Shown: one piece after another, positions 10,439 through 23,011 of the stretch
Layout of the letters: every line of letters starts with the position of its first letter
Position numbering within the stretch: the stretch's first letter is position 1
Source: Actinomucor elegans
Lineage: Eukaryota > Mucoromycota > Mucoromycetes > Mucorales > Mucoraceae
Reading direction: 5' to 3'
Length of the DNA stretch: 64,000 bases
NCBI GenBank assembly: GCA_026027325.1
Contig: JAMSLZ010000015.1
Coordinates: forward strand, 248,001 to 312,000
Translations under genes and position numbers: made by a program
Notes under the pieces: generated by a model
Databases searched by the model: none
What the model was told of the DNA's origin: nothing
The model's input: only the letters and a program-made list of their open reading frames with translations

Positions 10439-13400
10439 ATGTCGGCTACACCTGTACCAACAGCTAGTTTGGTATTGGCCAATACATCCTCTACGTTAAC
10501 CAATTCCTTTGCAACGCCTACATCGACTCTATCCAGCATTATATCTAGCAACGCTACCAGCCTTCTATCCTCTGTAGTTTCTTCAACAACATCACCCCCA
10601 GTTTGCGAAACGCCACACTCTAACCCAAATGGCATATCTGGCATCGATTTAGGCTTGACAAGCGAGTATGCCCAACAATATCTGGATAACGCTAGACATG
10701 CTGCCAATATTGGTTCTCAATTCACCATCTGTTTCATCGCGGGCTTACTTTTTTTTCTTGCATTTTGTATCTTTAGAACAAGGTATATGGAGTGATAGAC
10801 TAACATTGCCTACTATATATGTAACTGATCAATGTACAATAGAATTCCAGTTTTATTTGCGCCTCGTATGAATATGAAACGGTATGTTAAAAAGGCATTT
10901 GTCTATTATGAATGTTGATATTAAAAGGTCCTTAATCTATAGTCATAAACCACCAGAGTTACCTACTTCGTTGTTTGGTTGGATTTGGCCTTTGCTAAAA
11001 ATTCAAGATGAAGAAATGTTAGCTAAAGTCGGTTTAGACGCGTTACTGGTATGGAATGTTTAATATCTTGTTGTGCGACGCTAAAGCTATCAATTTTTGT
11101 AGATGTTAAAGTTTATTTCAATGAGTATCAAGATCTTTGGTGTATGCACTATCTTTGGTTTTACTGTATTTATTCCAATCACTATGACTTCTGATTATTC
11201 GCATATAAAGGATATTGCTGTGCTTGATCGTGTATCAATGGTAGTGATTGAAGAGGATTCAAACAAGATTATCGCGTATCTTGTGTTTACGTACCTGTTC
11301 ACATTCATTACTTTTTTTTTCCTCAACCAGTATTATGACGAGTACATTTACCTTCGCGCAAAATACCTCTTGAAGCAGTCCAAGAATATTGTTTCCCGTT
11401 CCATCATCGTTACTGGCATACCGGAAAACCTCAAATCTGATGAAGCCCTTGCCGAATATTATGAAAAGCTGGGTATCGGGCCCGTTGAGAGTTGTTACGT
11501 TGTACGAGTGGTCCACAGACTGGATACCATGATCAAAAAGCGAGCGCAGGCGTTGATATGTCTGGAAGAAGCGTATGCAACATACTGGGGCAATCCGTGT
11601 ATGATTCCCGGCTATGATCCTGATCGTATCCTTGATGATGTGGATATGTATAAAAGAATTTTGGATTTAGCGGAGAAGCGACCGGATAGTAGTAGTGATG
11701 AAGAGGAACAAATGGTAGCGGCAGCTGCTGAAGCAGCTTCAGGCGCAAATCTGCAACTCAGGAAGCGGAAAAAGACAAAAAAGCGACCTGGCAATACCAC
11801 CTTTTTTAAAGGACTGGCAGAACTCAAACTGGGAACCAAGAAGACGGTAAAGTCCAAACGACCTACCGTGCGTATTGGTGGTCTCTTTGGTCTTTTTGGA
11901 CAAAAAGTTGATGCGATTGAGTACTATACCAAACTGTTTGATGATTTAGACAAGACAGTAATCCAACAAAGACTATTGCCCAATTTTGAATTGACCAATG
12001 TGGCCTTTGTCACATTTGAACAGATGTCTAGTGCAGTAAGTACATTTCGAGACATTTTTGGATATCTTTCTCATCCGTATTAGGTAATCGCTTCCCAAAT
12101 TACTATTAATCCCGAGCCCTTTATGTGTCGTACTAGTATGGCTTGTGAACCCAGAGATATACTTTGGAGTGCTATTGCTATTCGCGGCAGAGAACGGATT
12201 GTCCGCGAAGTCATTGTATGGGCAATTACCATCCTGATATGTTTGGGTTGGATTCTACCTGTGGGCATTGTTTCGTCACTATTGAGTATTAAAACTATCA
12301 AAAAGCTAAACTATAATTTGGGTCTTGAGCTTGAAGAAAACCATGTAGCCGTTCTTGTATTTGGTTCCTTTGTACCACCTCTCATCCTTAACATATTTAC
12401 CTCGGTCTTGCCTCTCTTCCTCGACAGTAAGTACCAATAGATACTCTTATACTTGACTCACTGATTCACATTTCCATTGATAGCTTTGGGCTATTATCAA
12501 GGACTAAGATCTCGTAGTGCCATTGCCGCATCAACACTTAGCAAGTAAGTACAAGTAAATTTCTTCATACTCAATCTTATGCGCTGCTTTGTAGACAATA
12601 CTTTTTCTTGATCTTCTTTACGTTGATTGTTTACTCTGTCGTTGGCACTACATTCATGGCTGTATTCTCAGATTTTGCAAATGATCCCAAAAAGATACCA
12701 ACACTCCTTGCCCAAGTATTACCAACAGTAAGTGTTTGAACCATCAACTTCTTCACTTTACCAATTCTTCTTTTCTATGAAAGCTTGCACCATTCTTTAT
12801 CAACTATACCATCTTACAAAGCTTTTTAATGTAAAGTATTTAATACGCACCATCAATGGTATTCTAATGTATCTATATATAGTATGCCTTTGAATCTACT
12901 GTTACTAGGTGCCATTATTATTCGTGGATTTTACCACTTGTTCATTTGTAGTACGCCCAGAGAGCATGCTGAAAATCGAGCACCTTGGGCTTTTAATTAT
13001 GGTATCGGTTATCCTGTACCTTTGCTCATCTTTGCTATCGTCTTCGAATACTCGTTAATATCTCCTCTCATATTACTCTTTGGTACTGTATACTTTTGCT
13101 TTACATACGTAGTATACAAGTATCAGTTCTTATATGGTATATAAGGGGAAAAAAGGGAAACCATCATATCCATAACTGACATCGTTCAATAGTTTACTTT
13201 AGACCTTACGAAGCCGCTGGTAAATTCTGGATTATGGTGATTCCTCGTATCATTTTTACTCTGGTCCTGTTTCAATTGACTATGATGGGTCTCTTCCTTT
13301 TACGTCAGGAATATGTATTGGGAGGTCTCATTATCCCTCTCATTGTCTTGACATTCTTGTTACGTTACTTGCTTAACCGAGCTTACCGTCAAAACGGCCA

Positions 13401-14601
13401 AAATCTGCCTATGCAACTACTTCGTGACAATCAAGATAAGTTGGTCCTCAGCTCAGATGAAGAAGATGGTACCTCTGGCGATGAATCAGACGACGACTCT
13501 TCTGGCGATGAACAGTTTTACCCAGCAGCATCCAGAAATCAAAGCTTTACGAGTAATACAGATGATAACACTACCAAGATAGGTGAAGTAGATATAGAAA
13601 GCAGTAAACAAGAACTCAAGAACCGATGGAAGAAAGCTGCTTTTACTGTAGCCAATCTCAAAGAGCCCGAGGCCGTGGTAGAAGAAAAGGCTGCCAAAGC
13701 TACGTTGGTGCGTCCACGCCACCGCAGATTAGTGTTGGATGAAGATGACTATGAAGCTACGCCTGACAGGCTGACAGATTATCGACAGCCTCCGATGCAA
13801 TTGAATCCTGGCTTGTTGGATGCTGGGTTGAAAAAGTATGGTAATCCATTGCTGGTTGGTGTGTTGCCACAGCTTTGGCTGCCAGTTAAGATGCCAATCG
13901 CTGGTGAGGACAAGTCTGCTGAGAACCGTCGTCGCAAATCTGATTTATTGCACAATCGTACTCCTGGTGGAGGTGGACGTTTGGCTCAACACTTGGCTGA
14001 GATCTTGCGCAAAATGGAACGTACTCATCAAGAGGAAGTCCGTAACAGCACAGCTGAACTATTGTCGAGCCAGCCCGCTGAAGTTGCGCCACCAGAGAAG
14101 GATCGCGTGGATGAGTTGATTGAAAAATCTCGTATTACTGCAGAACAAGACGCTACTGCTATTGTTAAAGGTCGTCAGCATCGTAGATCCTCCGCGACGC
14201 ATTCCAAGATTTCTGTTTTGCATAGGTTGTTTAAACGTGGCGCTCTCACTGAAGCCAATGTACAAGGCGCTGCTGCTACTGCTACTTCATTAACTCCAGA
14301 TGCGTCGTTAGACAGTATGGAAAGAGGTGGTGATCAAGCTAGCATGAGATCTTCGTCATCCAAGCCTGTACATAAAATGTATTACCACCATCCTGAACGT
14401 CAACGTCGCCATTCTCAAGCGCAAAATACAAGCTTCTTGGCTCCCTTGCGTCAACCTCGGTTAGGAGCAAGTAACTTGAGTTCACCTGCTATCTTTCCAA
14501 TACCTTCTGATGAAGAATTATCTGCACAAAATATTCAAAGACCTGATACTAGCAATAGTAGACACAGTAGTGATCCCCTTATTAAGAAAGGAAGTCTATA
14601 G
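10439..14601 (+). CDS. Csc1/TMEM63 family calcium-permeable osmosensitive channel
   Basis: This is a Csc1/Phm7 (TMEM63, OSCA-related) membrane channel, a family gated by osmotic or mechanical stress. Ten exons join in frame: 10439-10782, 10843-10881, 10943-11048, 11103-12035, 12084-12426, 12484-12544, 12595-12727, 12784-12830, 12883-13136 and 13193-14601, giving 1222 residues. An N-terminal Ser/Thr-rich extracellular segment is followed by TM1 and the family motif RIPVLFAPR, then W..PLL...DEEML.KVGLDA. The cytosolic RNA-recognition-like domain follows (about 165-430), with an unusual basic Gly/Ala insert near 11690-11860. The 7TM RSN1 core carries EPRDILWSAIAI, GYYQGLRSRS and YFRPYEAAGKFW. 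The cytosolic tail of about 430 residues is acidic, then Ser/Gln-rich, and probably regulatory. AATAAA-like signals follow at about 14635. It lies 206 bp upstream of YAK1 on the same strand. Confidence 0.92.
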
Positions 14602-14807
14602 TGGCTCATTAGATAATTGTATATTAATCATGTAAATAAAATAAAGGCTTTCGATTGAGTACACTTTGTATAACTTACTGAATTAGGAACGTGAATAATA
14701 ACAATCAGTCCCTGTACATAATAATAGAGCTCGGAAGCTTCATTTTAGAAGGTCCCGCATAATACTTTCTTTGTCTTTCTTTTTCTTTCTCGACTCTAGC
14801 AGACAAT

Positions 14808-17706
14808 ATGAATCAATTTGAACGAAACAAAAGTATGTATTCCGCAGGACTCGCTGGCAACTTGGCCTATCGAGATAGCAACAACTCGCCCCACTCTACA
14901 GCGTCTTCTACCAAAAAACGAATACTTCGAGACTCATCTTTTTCCGCTACAGGAGGTGATAGTGCTTTTAGCTTCCAACAGCAACAGCAGCAACAACAAG
15001 GTATGAGCGTCCTTTTTTTTTTCCGATCTATCCTCTTGGCTAAACTAGTTCTTTAGGGCCCCGTAATTCTGTTCGATTAGCCAACTATCAAGGTAGTGTC
15101 ATACTAAGTAATAATTTGAACGATGACGACGATGATAGCGATGATTGGGACTCTGAACCAGAACTTGAAATGGCTCGAGTACAAGAAGCTGCTCGCTTAC
15201 AAAGACGCGTACCTTCCATCAAACGATCTACTAACAATCCACAGGCCCCTCAAGCATCACAGACTCCAACATCAATATCATCACCCTATAAATGTGTAGA
15301 GATTGGCCCTCAACTGGATTTGGGATTTCAATGGCCTCAGCAATACGTTAGTAGCGCTTCAAGAGGGTTTGTGAGAGCATCACGGGAAAACACATCATTG
15401 AGACAGAGACAAGTGGATAGACTGCTATTAACGCGACGTCAAAAGGTGGGGGGGCACAAGTCTTGTAATAGACAAAACTTGAATCTGATTATTGTACTAT
15501 ATAGCATAAAAACATATTGCTTTGCATGACTGTTTATTTACAAGATACATTCAGTACAAAAAACCCCAAGTTTGCCTATGCGATCGAAAAGAGACCAAAA
15601 CGTGTGCTTACAAAGCCTAGTAAACCTGTGCGTAATGAAAACCACGATAATGAGAATTATGATTACATATTAAAGGTCGGTGAGATATTAGGCCAGGACC
15701 CCAATTATCAGTAAGTAACTTGGGACTTTGACTGACGATTATAACTAATACGTGACAATTAGATATAGAGTGATTGATATGTTGGGTCAAGGCACCTTTG
15801 GTCAAGTAGTGAAATGTGAGCGGGTTTCTACAGGTGAACTATTCTCGGTCAAAGTTATCAAGAACAAGAGTGCATACAAAACGCAAAGCTGTATGGAAAT
15901 TGAGATATTAAAAAAGGTACTTTATCAAAACAGTGTTATGGTGTTATTAAAGCTTGTGACTATAGTTGAATAAACAACTGGATCCAGAAGATAAGCATCA
16001 CATACTACGCTTGCACTATGTCTTTTCACATAAACATCATCTGTGTCTGGTCTTTGAATTGCTCTCTTACAATTTGTATGACCTGATTGGACACAACCAA
16101 TATAGAGGTTTTGCAGCAGAAAAAGTCCGAGCATTTGCAGTGCAAATTTTGGATACCTTGTGCTTATTGAAGGACGCTAAAATCATTCACTGTGATTTGA
16201 AACCGGAAAACATTCTGTTAGAAAAGTAGGTCAACATAACCATATAGCTAATGCACCAAGTCTTATATTCAAGTATCTTATCTAGTGAGAAATCATTGAC
16301 TCTTAAAGTGATTGATTTCGGATCCTCATGTCACGAAGCTAACCGTATTTATACCTATATTCAGTCAAGGTTCTATCGATCGCCTGAAATCCTTCTTGGC
16401 ATGCGTTATACTGGCGCTATTGATATGTGGTCTTTTGGTTGCATAGTTGCCGAATTGTTTCTGGGTATCCCTTTGTTTCCCGGTAGTTCAGAGTACAACC
16501 AACTCTTTCGTATTGTAGAGATGCTTGGGTAAGCGTTATTTATATATATATATATATATATATACTAACGCTTTTTGTTGTATAGTGTACCTTCCAAAGA
16601 TATGCTAAGCAAAGGTAGAAACACAAATATCTATTTCAACAAGAAACAAACAGGGCCTGAAACCTTTGAATATGAGCTGAAATCGCGAGAGCAGTATAGT
16701 CAAGAAAATAATAAGAATGAATTGCCTCGTAAAAAGTACTTTCCTCAAACAACCTTGAAGGATATCATATTAATGTTCAATAACGGCAAGCCTAAATACT
16801 CTACAGAAGAAGAGATAAGACGTGCGTCTGGAGCTTATTATCTTTCCAAAGAAGAAGATAGGCAAAGAGGTATATATGAATAGACTAAAGGTGGGTTAGT
16901 GATACTCAATGCTTTTTTTTTAGAAACTGAATCACGATTGTGTATTCTGGATTTCCTCTATGGTGTGCTTGAACTTAATCCATTGAAACGATGGACGCCT
17001 CAACAAGCAATGCAGCATCCTTTTATCACACAAAAGCCTTATACAGGGCCTTTCAAGCCTGACGGTCAAATCAATAAGCCAATGAGCTCTATTAGTAGTT
17101 CGCTAGCTAATTTGAGTACTTGTAAGTACTACCTGAAGAGCCCAAAGATCCATTCTAAACCCGACTTATATAGCTGATAAGCCAAAGCTTCTTAAAAGTG
17201 CACGTCGAAGAGCTGAATCGATGGGCAAACCTACCGCTCCAGAGCAACTACAAGCTCTTGCCAAACAAATCCAAACACCTATCGCAAAATATCCCAAAGA
17301 AACGCATCACAGTGCTAAAGAACAAGTACCCTCAGATACTTATCGACAGCGCAACACCCGTTCTCAAGGTGATTATGTCGGCCTACTACCACCACCTGAA
17401 GCTCCTTCATCTTCCAAGACACTTAAAGTTAAAATTTCACCTCAAATCAAAGTGAGAAGAGGGTCACATGATTCGGTACGCTCACCGCCCAACGAAGGAC
17501 AGACGGTTCGGAGCACTTTTGAAGGTCGACCCAATGCCAACAAGTTTAGCAGTAACGTACGTAAATCGCATGCTGGAGAAGCAGCCGGAGGCTTTTTGAT
17601 GATGCGTCAACAAGTAGACGAATCCAAGAAATATGATCCTATACCCAACCCCAATAGCAAGAAAACTAGTATGATGGCTGACGCGTTTAAACGCAGTAGA
17701 AAATAA
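14808..17706 (+). CDS. YAK1: Yak1-type DYRK protein kinase
   Basis: This is a dual-specificity DYRK-family kinase, closest to fungal Yak1, which restrains growth under nutrient stress. Nine exons join in frame: 14808-15000, 15057-15445, 15505-15710, 15763-15916, 15966-16225, 16286-16528, 16586-16869, 16924-17121 and 17174-17706, giving 819 residues. The N-terminus has a polyglutamine run and an acidic patch. [10 protein letters not shown] and [11 protein letters not shown] mark the DYRK homology box before the kinase domain. Kinase residues are GQGTFGQVV (271-279), Lys293, HCDLKPEN with Asp391, DFGSSC (Asp411) and the autophosphorylated YTY loop (second Tyr 425), then the SRFYRSPE motif. The C-terminal tail is basic and disordered. 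The intron at 15446-15504 starts with GTGGGG and is the least certain junction. The stop TAA lies inside an AATAAA (17702-17707), and Naa20 ends 17 bp away on the other strand. Confidence 0.93.
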
Positions 17707-17723
17707 AAACTATTTATTCTATT

Positions 17724-18517
17724 CTATCTCCAAGAGTCCAAGTCTTCAGGATTGACAAAGACTTTTTCACCATTCTCTCGTATAGTTTCCAGCTTTGTAT
17801 CCCTTGGTAAAGCCTTCCTCATATCTATTTAAAACAAGATAAATTAGACAGATCTTGATATAAAAAAAAAGGAAGAGGGAGGGGATTACTTACCATAAGC
17901 GTCTTCATTTGTTAATCCTGCGTAATAGTTCCTGACTCTTCGATACACGGAATATCCAAATTTACGATACATGTCAATAGCCACCGAGTTGGACATGCGT
18001 ACATACAAGTCCACAAACCAGCCATTATAGGCCTTTTCTGAGACCTGTTCCAATAGGTTCATCATACCATCAGCAAGACCCAAGCGACGGTATTCGGGTG
18101 CTACTGTGATAGCTGTGACGTGACCGTGCCAATTCTTACCAGTACCTTCAGTCTTACCCATCACTTGTAAATAAGGGTTAGCTTTTTCATGATATATGAA
18201 AAGCATGCGTTAATACAAACCATAGCCCATGAGACGGCTGTGTGGTGAGACTTGGACACTGAACAAATCAGGCCAACGCGCAAGATATTGAAGGTAAAAT
18301 GAGATGTTGTACTATGAATGAATTAGAGTCAAGGACGCGTCTAACGATTAAGGTGTTTTTTTTTCTTTACTGTTTCTGTTAAAGGATCGAGATTACTATT
18401 ATAAGAATCGAAAAAAAAAAAAAAGAGTTTAGCAAGTAGAAATATAAAACACATGGTGTCTTACATGTTGTTAAACTCGAATAAGTCAGTGGCCTTGAAT
18501 CGTCTTAATAAACTCAT
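17724..18517 (-). CDS. NAA20: Naa20/Nat3, NatB catalytic N-terminal acetyltransferase
   Basis: This is the GNAT-fold catalytic subunit of NatB, which co-translationally acetylates N-termini beginning Met-Asp/Glu/Asn/Gln. Five exons on the minus strand join in frame: 18517-18465, 18395-18371, 18311-18221, 18163-17894 and 17824-17724, giving 179 residues, essentially the family length. Diagnostic features are NNINLDPLTET and FYLQYLARWP in the N-terminus, the acetyl-CoA loop APEYRRLGLA (residues 78-87), VDLYVRMSN, and the C-terminal NEDAYDMRKALPRD. Two exons are very short (53 and 25 nt). Intron 3 ends in ACAAG. The gene is convergent with YAK1, with only 17 bp between stop codons, so its polyadenylation site probably lies inside the YAK1 last exon or UTR. 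It is divergent from the zf-HIT gene. Confidence 0.95.
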
Positions 18518-18986
18518 TTGTAAATGCTCCTAATTAATCAAACGAGAACTATAAACACGGTCCTACTAATTTTATATGGTGTTCTCCAATTTTTTGATTG
18601 GGTGTTGAAATTTTAACCGAATTTACGCAAGAACTCTTATTTCAACATTCATGAGTGTAAAATAACGCAGTAAGTGTCCCTAGTATTGATTTCATTGGTC
18701 GACGGGGATATAGCATTGTTTTTGATTCAATTCTTTGTCGTCAATGATTAAAAACTCTGCGTAGAAACCGATGAAAGGAAGCAATATTGTATTATTCGTA
18801 ATGCCGCTATGGCTATTCCAGCATGATTCTTTAGGCCATATACATAAACCCGCTATTTGGATACATTTTTTTTTAAAAAAAAAAGTAGGTTAAATTTCAA
18901 CTGTGTGTGCTCGTTGTGGCTTGTTTAAAAAAAGCGTATTTGCATTAAACACAGACTTTTACTGACTTTATTTTCGCTTGATCACC
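18518..18986. promoter_or_regulatory. divergent promoter region NAA20 / zf-HIT gene
   Basis: This 469 bp spacer separates two head-to-head genes and must hold both promoters. It is AT-rich with a T8A9-like tract near 18868-18886. No CDS, tRNA or specific factor site is recognisable. Confidence 0.45.
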
Positions 18987-19568
18987 ATGTCAGTTTGCAA
19001 GATTTGTGAAAAAGAAAAATCAAAATATAAATGTCCTACATGTAGAATACCATAGTAAGCACATTTGCGGCTAATTTCGAGAATGAAGGACTAATATAAC
19101 TTGTAGCTGTTCCTTGATATGCTTTAAAAGGCACAAAGGTACTATAGATACATAAGTAAGATACTATAATAGATAACTTACGATAGCAAGTCTAGAACTG
19201 CCATGTGAGCCAAAACAAGAAGAGACTAAACCAAAAGGTATGTATATGCAAGTCTAGTTATTTTTTTCCCATATACCAATCAAGAAAGAAAAAAAATAGA
19301 AGTTTATCGGAAAGAGATCACACCAGTTGGACCAGCTGACGAAGAAGACCCAAGTAGGCTAACGCCGGAAGATTTACAAAAGCTTGCTTACTCAAAAGAT
19401 ATCCATGAGTATCTTGAATATCCACAGATTCGAGAAATCATTAGTAGACTAGATGTATCAAATACTGCAGAAAAAGATTTGGATGCCATTCGAGCGCAAG
19501 ACAGTATATTTGATGAATTCACGAAGCAGTTAGTTGATATTACGTTTAGGAATAAAAAATCTGCATAG
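18987..19568 (+). CDS. zf-HIT protein, Hit1/ZNHIT3-like (putative box C/D snoRNP assembly factor)
   Basis: A small zinc-finger HIT protein. Exons 18987-19054, 19107-19138, 19196-19237 and 19300-19568 give 136 residues, close to Hit1/ZNHIT3. The zf-HIT treble-clef ligands are all present: Cys4, Cys7, Cys16, Cys19, Cys24, Cys28, His32 and Cys37, spaced as in the family, and all three introns restore the frame. A linker with PVGPADEEDPSRLTPEDL follows, then a helical C-terminus resembling the Hit1/ZNHIT3 domain that binds Rsa1/NUFIP. Known members stabilise snoRNP proteins during box C/D assembly. That Nop58, a client of this pathway, lies 11 kb upstream is suggestive but may be chance. The zf-HIT fold is certain; the Hit1 orthology is inferred from length and C-terminus and could instead be another zf-HIT subfamily. 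Confidence 0.8.
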
Positions 19569-20797
19569 TGTTTATATTCACACACTTCCGGCCCTTTTAT
19601 TATAACAGCTGATAGATTATATTCATTGAATGACATGACGTTTTGTTAGCATAAGTCAGATGAGGAAACTGCATAATCGTATGTTCTACTCATTAAAAAA
19701 ATGTATAAATACAGACGTCTCCTTGTTTGATAAACCTCATTAATTTCATTCTTTAACTATATACATGGGGAACAATTGAGTGTACCTCCAAGCTGGTGTC
19801 CCCGGAAACTTTTCTTATGGCTTCCTTATGGGTATAAGAAAAGGCTAAATCGCTCTATTATATAAACAAACAAAAAACCATATACTACCCTTCATCTATA
19901 TCAAAAAAACCCAAAAAAATACCTTTTTCTTTTTCTTCTTCAAGAATTGCTCTATATCTCTTTCTTTCTCTCTCTCTCTCTCTCTTTGTGTCTCTATTAT
20001 GCTGCTGCTCTCTTCATAACCTCCAAAAAAAACGTCAAAATCTACTCAAAATATCGCTTCTGGGCTCCTTTCTTTCTTACGCGTTTGTCTTTGTGGTCTC
20101 ATATTGATAACTCGGTGGATATCTAGAAAGGAACAACTCAATAGTGAACCAAAAAAAATATATATAACTTTTCTTTCTTTTTTTCTTTTTCTCAGAAATA
20201 CCCTTTTCAATCCATTGGTTTTTACGAAAACTATCCTGGCGACCAAGCACACTCATCAATAACTCTTTTTTTTTAAGGATTTATTATTGTTATTTTGTAA
20301 TAAAAGTACCTGTTTTAAATTCTTATTTTATCAATTGCATGTAATAGATAGGCATCAAAGAGGATGGTCGAGTTATTTTGTCTTGCTATAATGAAGGTTA
20401 TATATCAACACACCTGAACTTGTATTAGGATTAGATCGAGGGTTTAATAGATATAGTAATTCACTCTGACCATGTATTGCTAATCTGATGCGAGATTTGA
20501 CGGAGCTTGGTCAAGAAATCCTATAGATCACTAGAAACATGAATGTCTTATGGCCCATTACTAAAGCTTGGTATTTATACGTATTTTACTTTAGTCTAAT
20601 AATTGTTTTACTAGTAGACACAGTAATTTATTCTGAACATGTACTAGTCATCAAATATGAATAAAAATTCAAGTATCCAAATTTTCAAAAATTGCCTTTG
20701 TTATGAGCCATAAGGATGGCATTTTTGAGGATATAATGAATACTTGATTCATGTTTCTAAATCTTTTCAATATTCAAATGTTGGTTTATTGAGCTCA

Positions 20798-20828
<31 letters not shown>

Positions 20829-20937
20829 CTGTATTATCACCCAACCAATCGGAATTCCTAGTACCTCAACACCACCGTCACCGCTTGCGCGCATTTCTCT
20901 TTCACAGTTTCCGCGATCATTCATTTGTTACTTATAA
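19569..20937. other. intergenic region with microsatellite and repeat copies
   Basis: No gene is supported. The stretch contains a pyrimidine-rich (TC)n tract at about 19965-19990, two copies of the dispersed ~70 bp element at about 20451-20520 and 20615-20660 (the second only a half copy), and an A28 tract at 20801-20828 shortly before the next gene. Short minus-strand open frames near 20046-20259 are Lys-rich low-complexity products of the TC/T tracts. Confidence 0.5.
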
Positions 20938-22979
20938 ATGTTCTACTATACCTTAAAATGTGTACTTTATAGACCTGATGCATTAACTTCATTGCCAGAC
21001 GATTTATTCGGTCCTTTTCCAACTATTAATGCGGCATCGACCCTCTACTTGCAAAACTATAAACACGCGTATAACAAAACTCCACCACAACGCCGGCGAT
21101 CGTCACAACCACTGCATTTACAACCAAAGCATGTACCTCCAACACCGATTCACAATACCAAATCGCACTCTCATCATAGTCTTGAAGGTCAGATCGATTT
21201 TCGTCTTGGCCCTCTTGAACTTTTGTCCATGGATATCTCTCACCAAAACAACAAGAAAAAGAAACGCATCGTCACAGAGCATACGCTGCAGCTAGGATTC
21301 GGTGTGCTGCATTTGTATCGGGATATACAACCTTTGACGGAGCAAGAGTTACCTGATACCAAAATAGCTAGAGATGAATCATTAAAACTGGCGAACCAAC
21401 CAATACAGACCAAAGACGAGGATTTAACGTTGTGTGTGGTGGCAGTACCATCCTACATGAGTCATAAAGACTTTATCGATTTTTTAGGATCTGCCAACTC
21501 GAATATTACCCAGTATCGATTTATCAGGTAAAAAAAAAAAAAAATGTGGGTTTTACGATGATACGATATACTAACAGTTTTACAGAGATTATTCACCTAA
21601 TAAATACACTGTTTTACTCAAGTTTAAGACTCGACAATCTGCATTTGCTTGCTACCAAAAGTTTAACGGTAGAAGGTTTAACATGACCGAGGTAAACGTA
21701 GTAGTTTTTTTTTTAAAAAAAAAGATGTGCTTGATAAACTGATTTCTTGTGCTTAATAGCCTGAAATCAGCCATGTAGTTTATCTACATTCTAATAGCAT
21801 TGAAGCTGTACAAATTCCCGCTAATTCATACCCGTATCTCAATGATACACTTCGTCAAGATCTCGCTCAACCTCAACCCTCTTTTGCCGAGCTTCCTACT
21901 TGTCCTGTGTGTCTCGAACGCATGGATGAAAGTATTACAGGCCTTCTCAGTATCCAATGCCATCATACTACACACTGCTATTGTCTTGCGAAATGGGGAC
22001 AAAGTCTTTGTCCAGTATGCCGATACTCACATAAACCTGTACTTAATAATGTCTCGTCATCTTCTTCCAACAAACAACAATTGCATGAGCATCAGCAACA
22101 TCAACAGCATTGTTTTGAATGCACTTCGACCGAAAGTGTTTGGATTTGTATGATCTGCGGCCATATTGGCTGTGGTCGATATCAAGAAGCTCACGCTTAT
22201 GATCATTATATGGCCACAGGTCACCTATTTGCTTTGGAAATCGATACGCAGCGGATATGGGATTATGTCGGTGATGGATACGTGCATCGGTTGATTCAAA
22301 ACACAGTAGATGGCGGTTTAGTAGAACTACCTTCATCTTCCTCATCACAGCCTGTTACAACTAAAAAACAATGGACTACAGAAGGTTCATCTCAACAACA
22401 ACAGCAGCAACAACAACAGCAACCACAACAGCATCAGCAGCAGTCACGAGATCAAGGCAAGTTGGATATCATGTCCGCGGATTACTCTTACATGTTGACT
22501 TCGCAACTGGACTCTCAGCGTATGTACTATGAAGAACAATTGGAAGCGCTGACAAAAGAATTGGCCAATGCTTCAACACAGGTGAAAACAGTAGTGAATG
22601 AGATTGAGATGGCAAAGACGCAACGACTTGCGTTGTTGGAAAAAGGAAAGAAGCTTGATAGTGTGATGATGGATATGAGACGAGAAAAGGAAAAGGCTGA
22701 AAAGAAGCTCATGACTTATCGAGAAAAATGGGGCGAGTTACAAAAGGGCTTGAAAGAAGAAAAAGTGGTAAATAGCAATACACACATGATGTTTGTCTAG
22801 TATACTGATTCTTTTAGTAGTTGACAAAATCATTGATTCGAAATAATGATCTACTAAAAAAAGATACAGAAAAGAACGATAAAGTGTTAAAGGCATTGAA
22901 TGACCAAGTTCAAGGATTAATGTCTTTCTTGGAGTCGAATAATAAAGTCAAGGAAGAAAAGGATACTGATAGTAAATAA
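20938..22979 (+). CDS. BRAP2/Etp1-like RING and UBP-zinc-finger protein
   Basis: This resembles BRCA1-associated protein BRAP2 (yeast Etp1), a RING E3 ligase family that binds ubiquitin and nuclear localisation signals. Exons 20938-21527, 21586-21691, 21760-22767 and 22821-22979 join in frame to give 620 residues. Domains in order: an N-terminal BRAP2 RRM-like region (about 160-245), a RING-H2 beginning at CPVCLERM (about residue 280) and ending CPVC, a UBP-type zinc finger with CFECTSTESVWICMICGHIG and downstream His residues (about 350-410), a CAG-encoded polyglutamine run, and a coiled coil of about 130 residues to the C-terminus. The last intron ends at the second of two closely spaced AGs (22820), required to avoid an in-frame TAG. 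The stop TAA lies within AATAAA (22975-22980). It is convergent with the epoxide hydrolase, stops 32 bp apart. Confidence 0.9.
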
Positions 22980-23011
22980 AAAAAAAAAGTCGAGTCTCTC
23001 TTTATATATAT

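Noticed and set aside
19965..20259. Pyrimidine-rich tract with Lys-rich minus-strand frames
   Set aside because: The frames are translations of TC and T tracts. The segment is a microsatellite, possibly a promoter element, not a gene.
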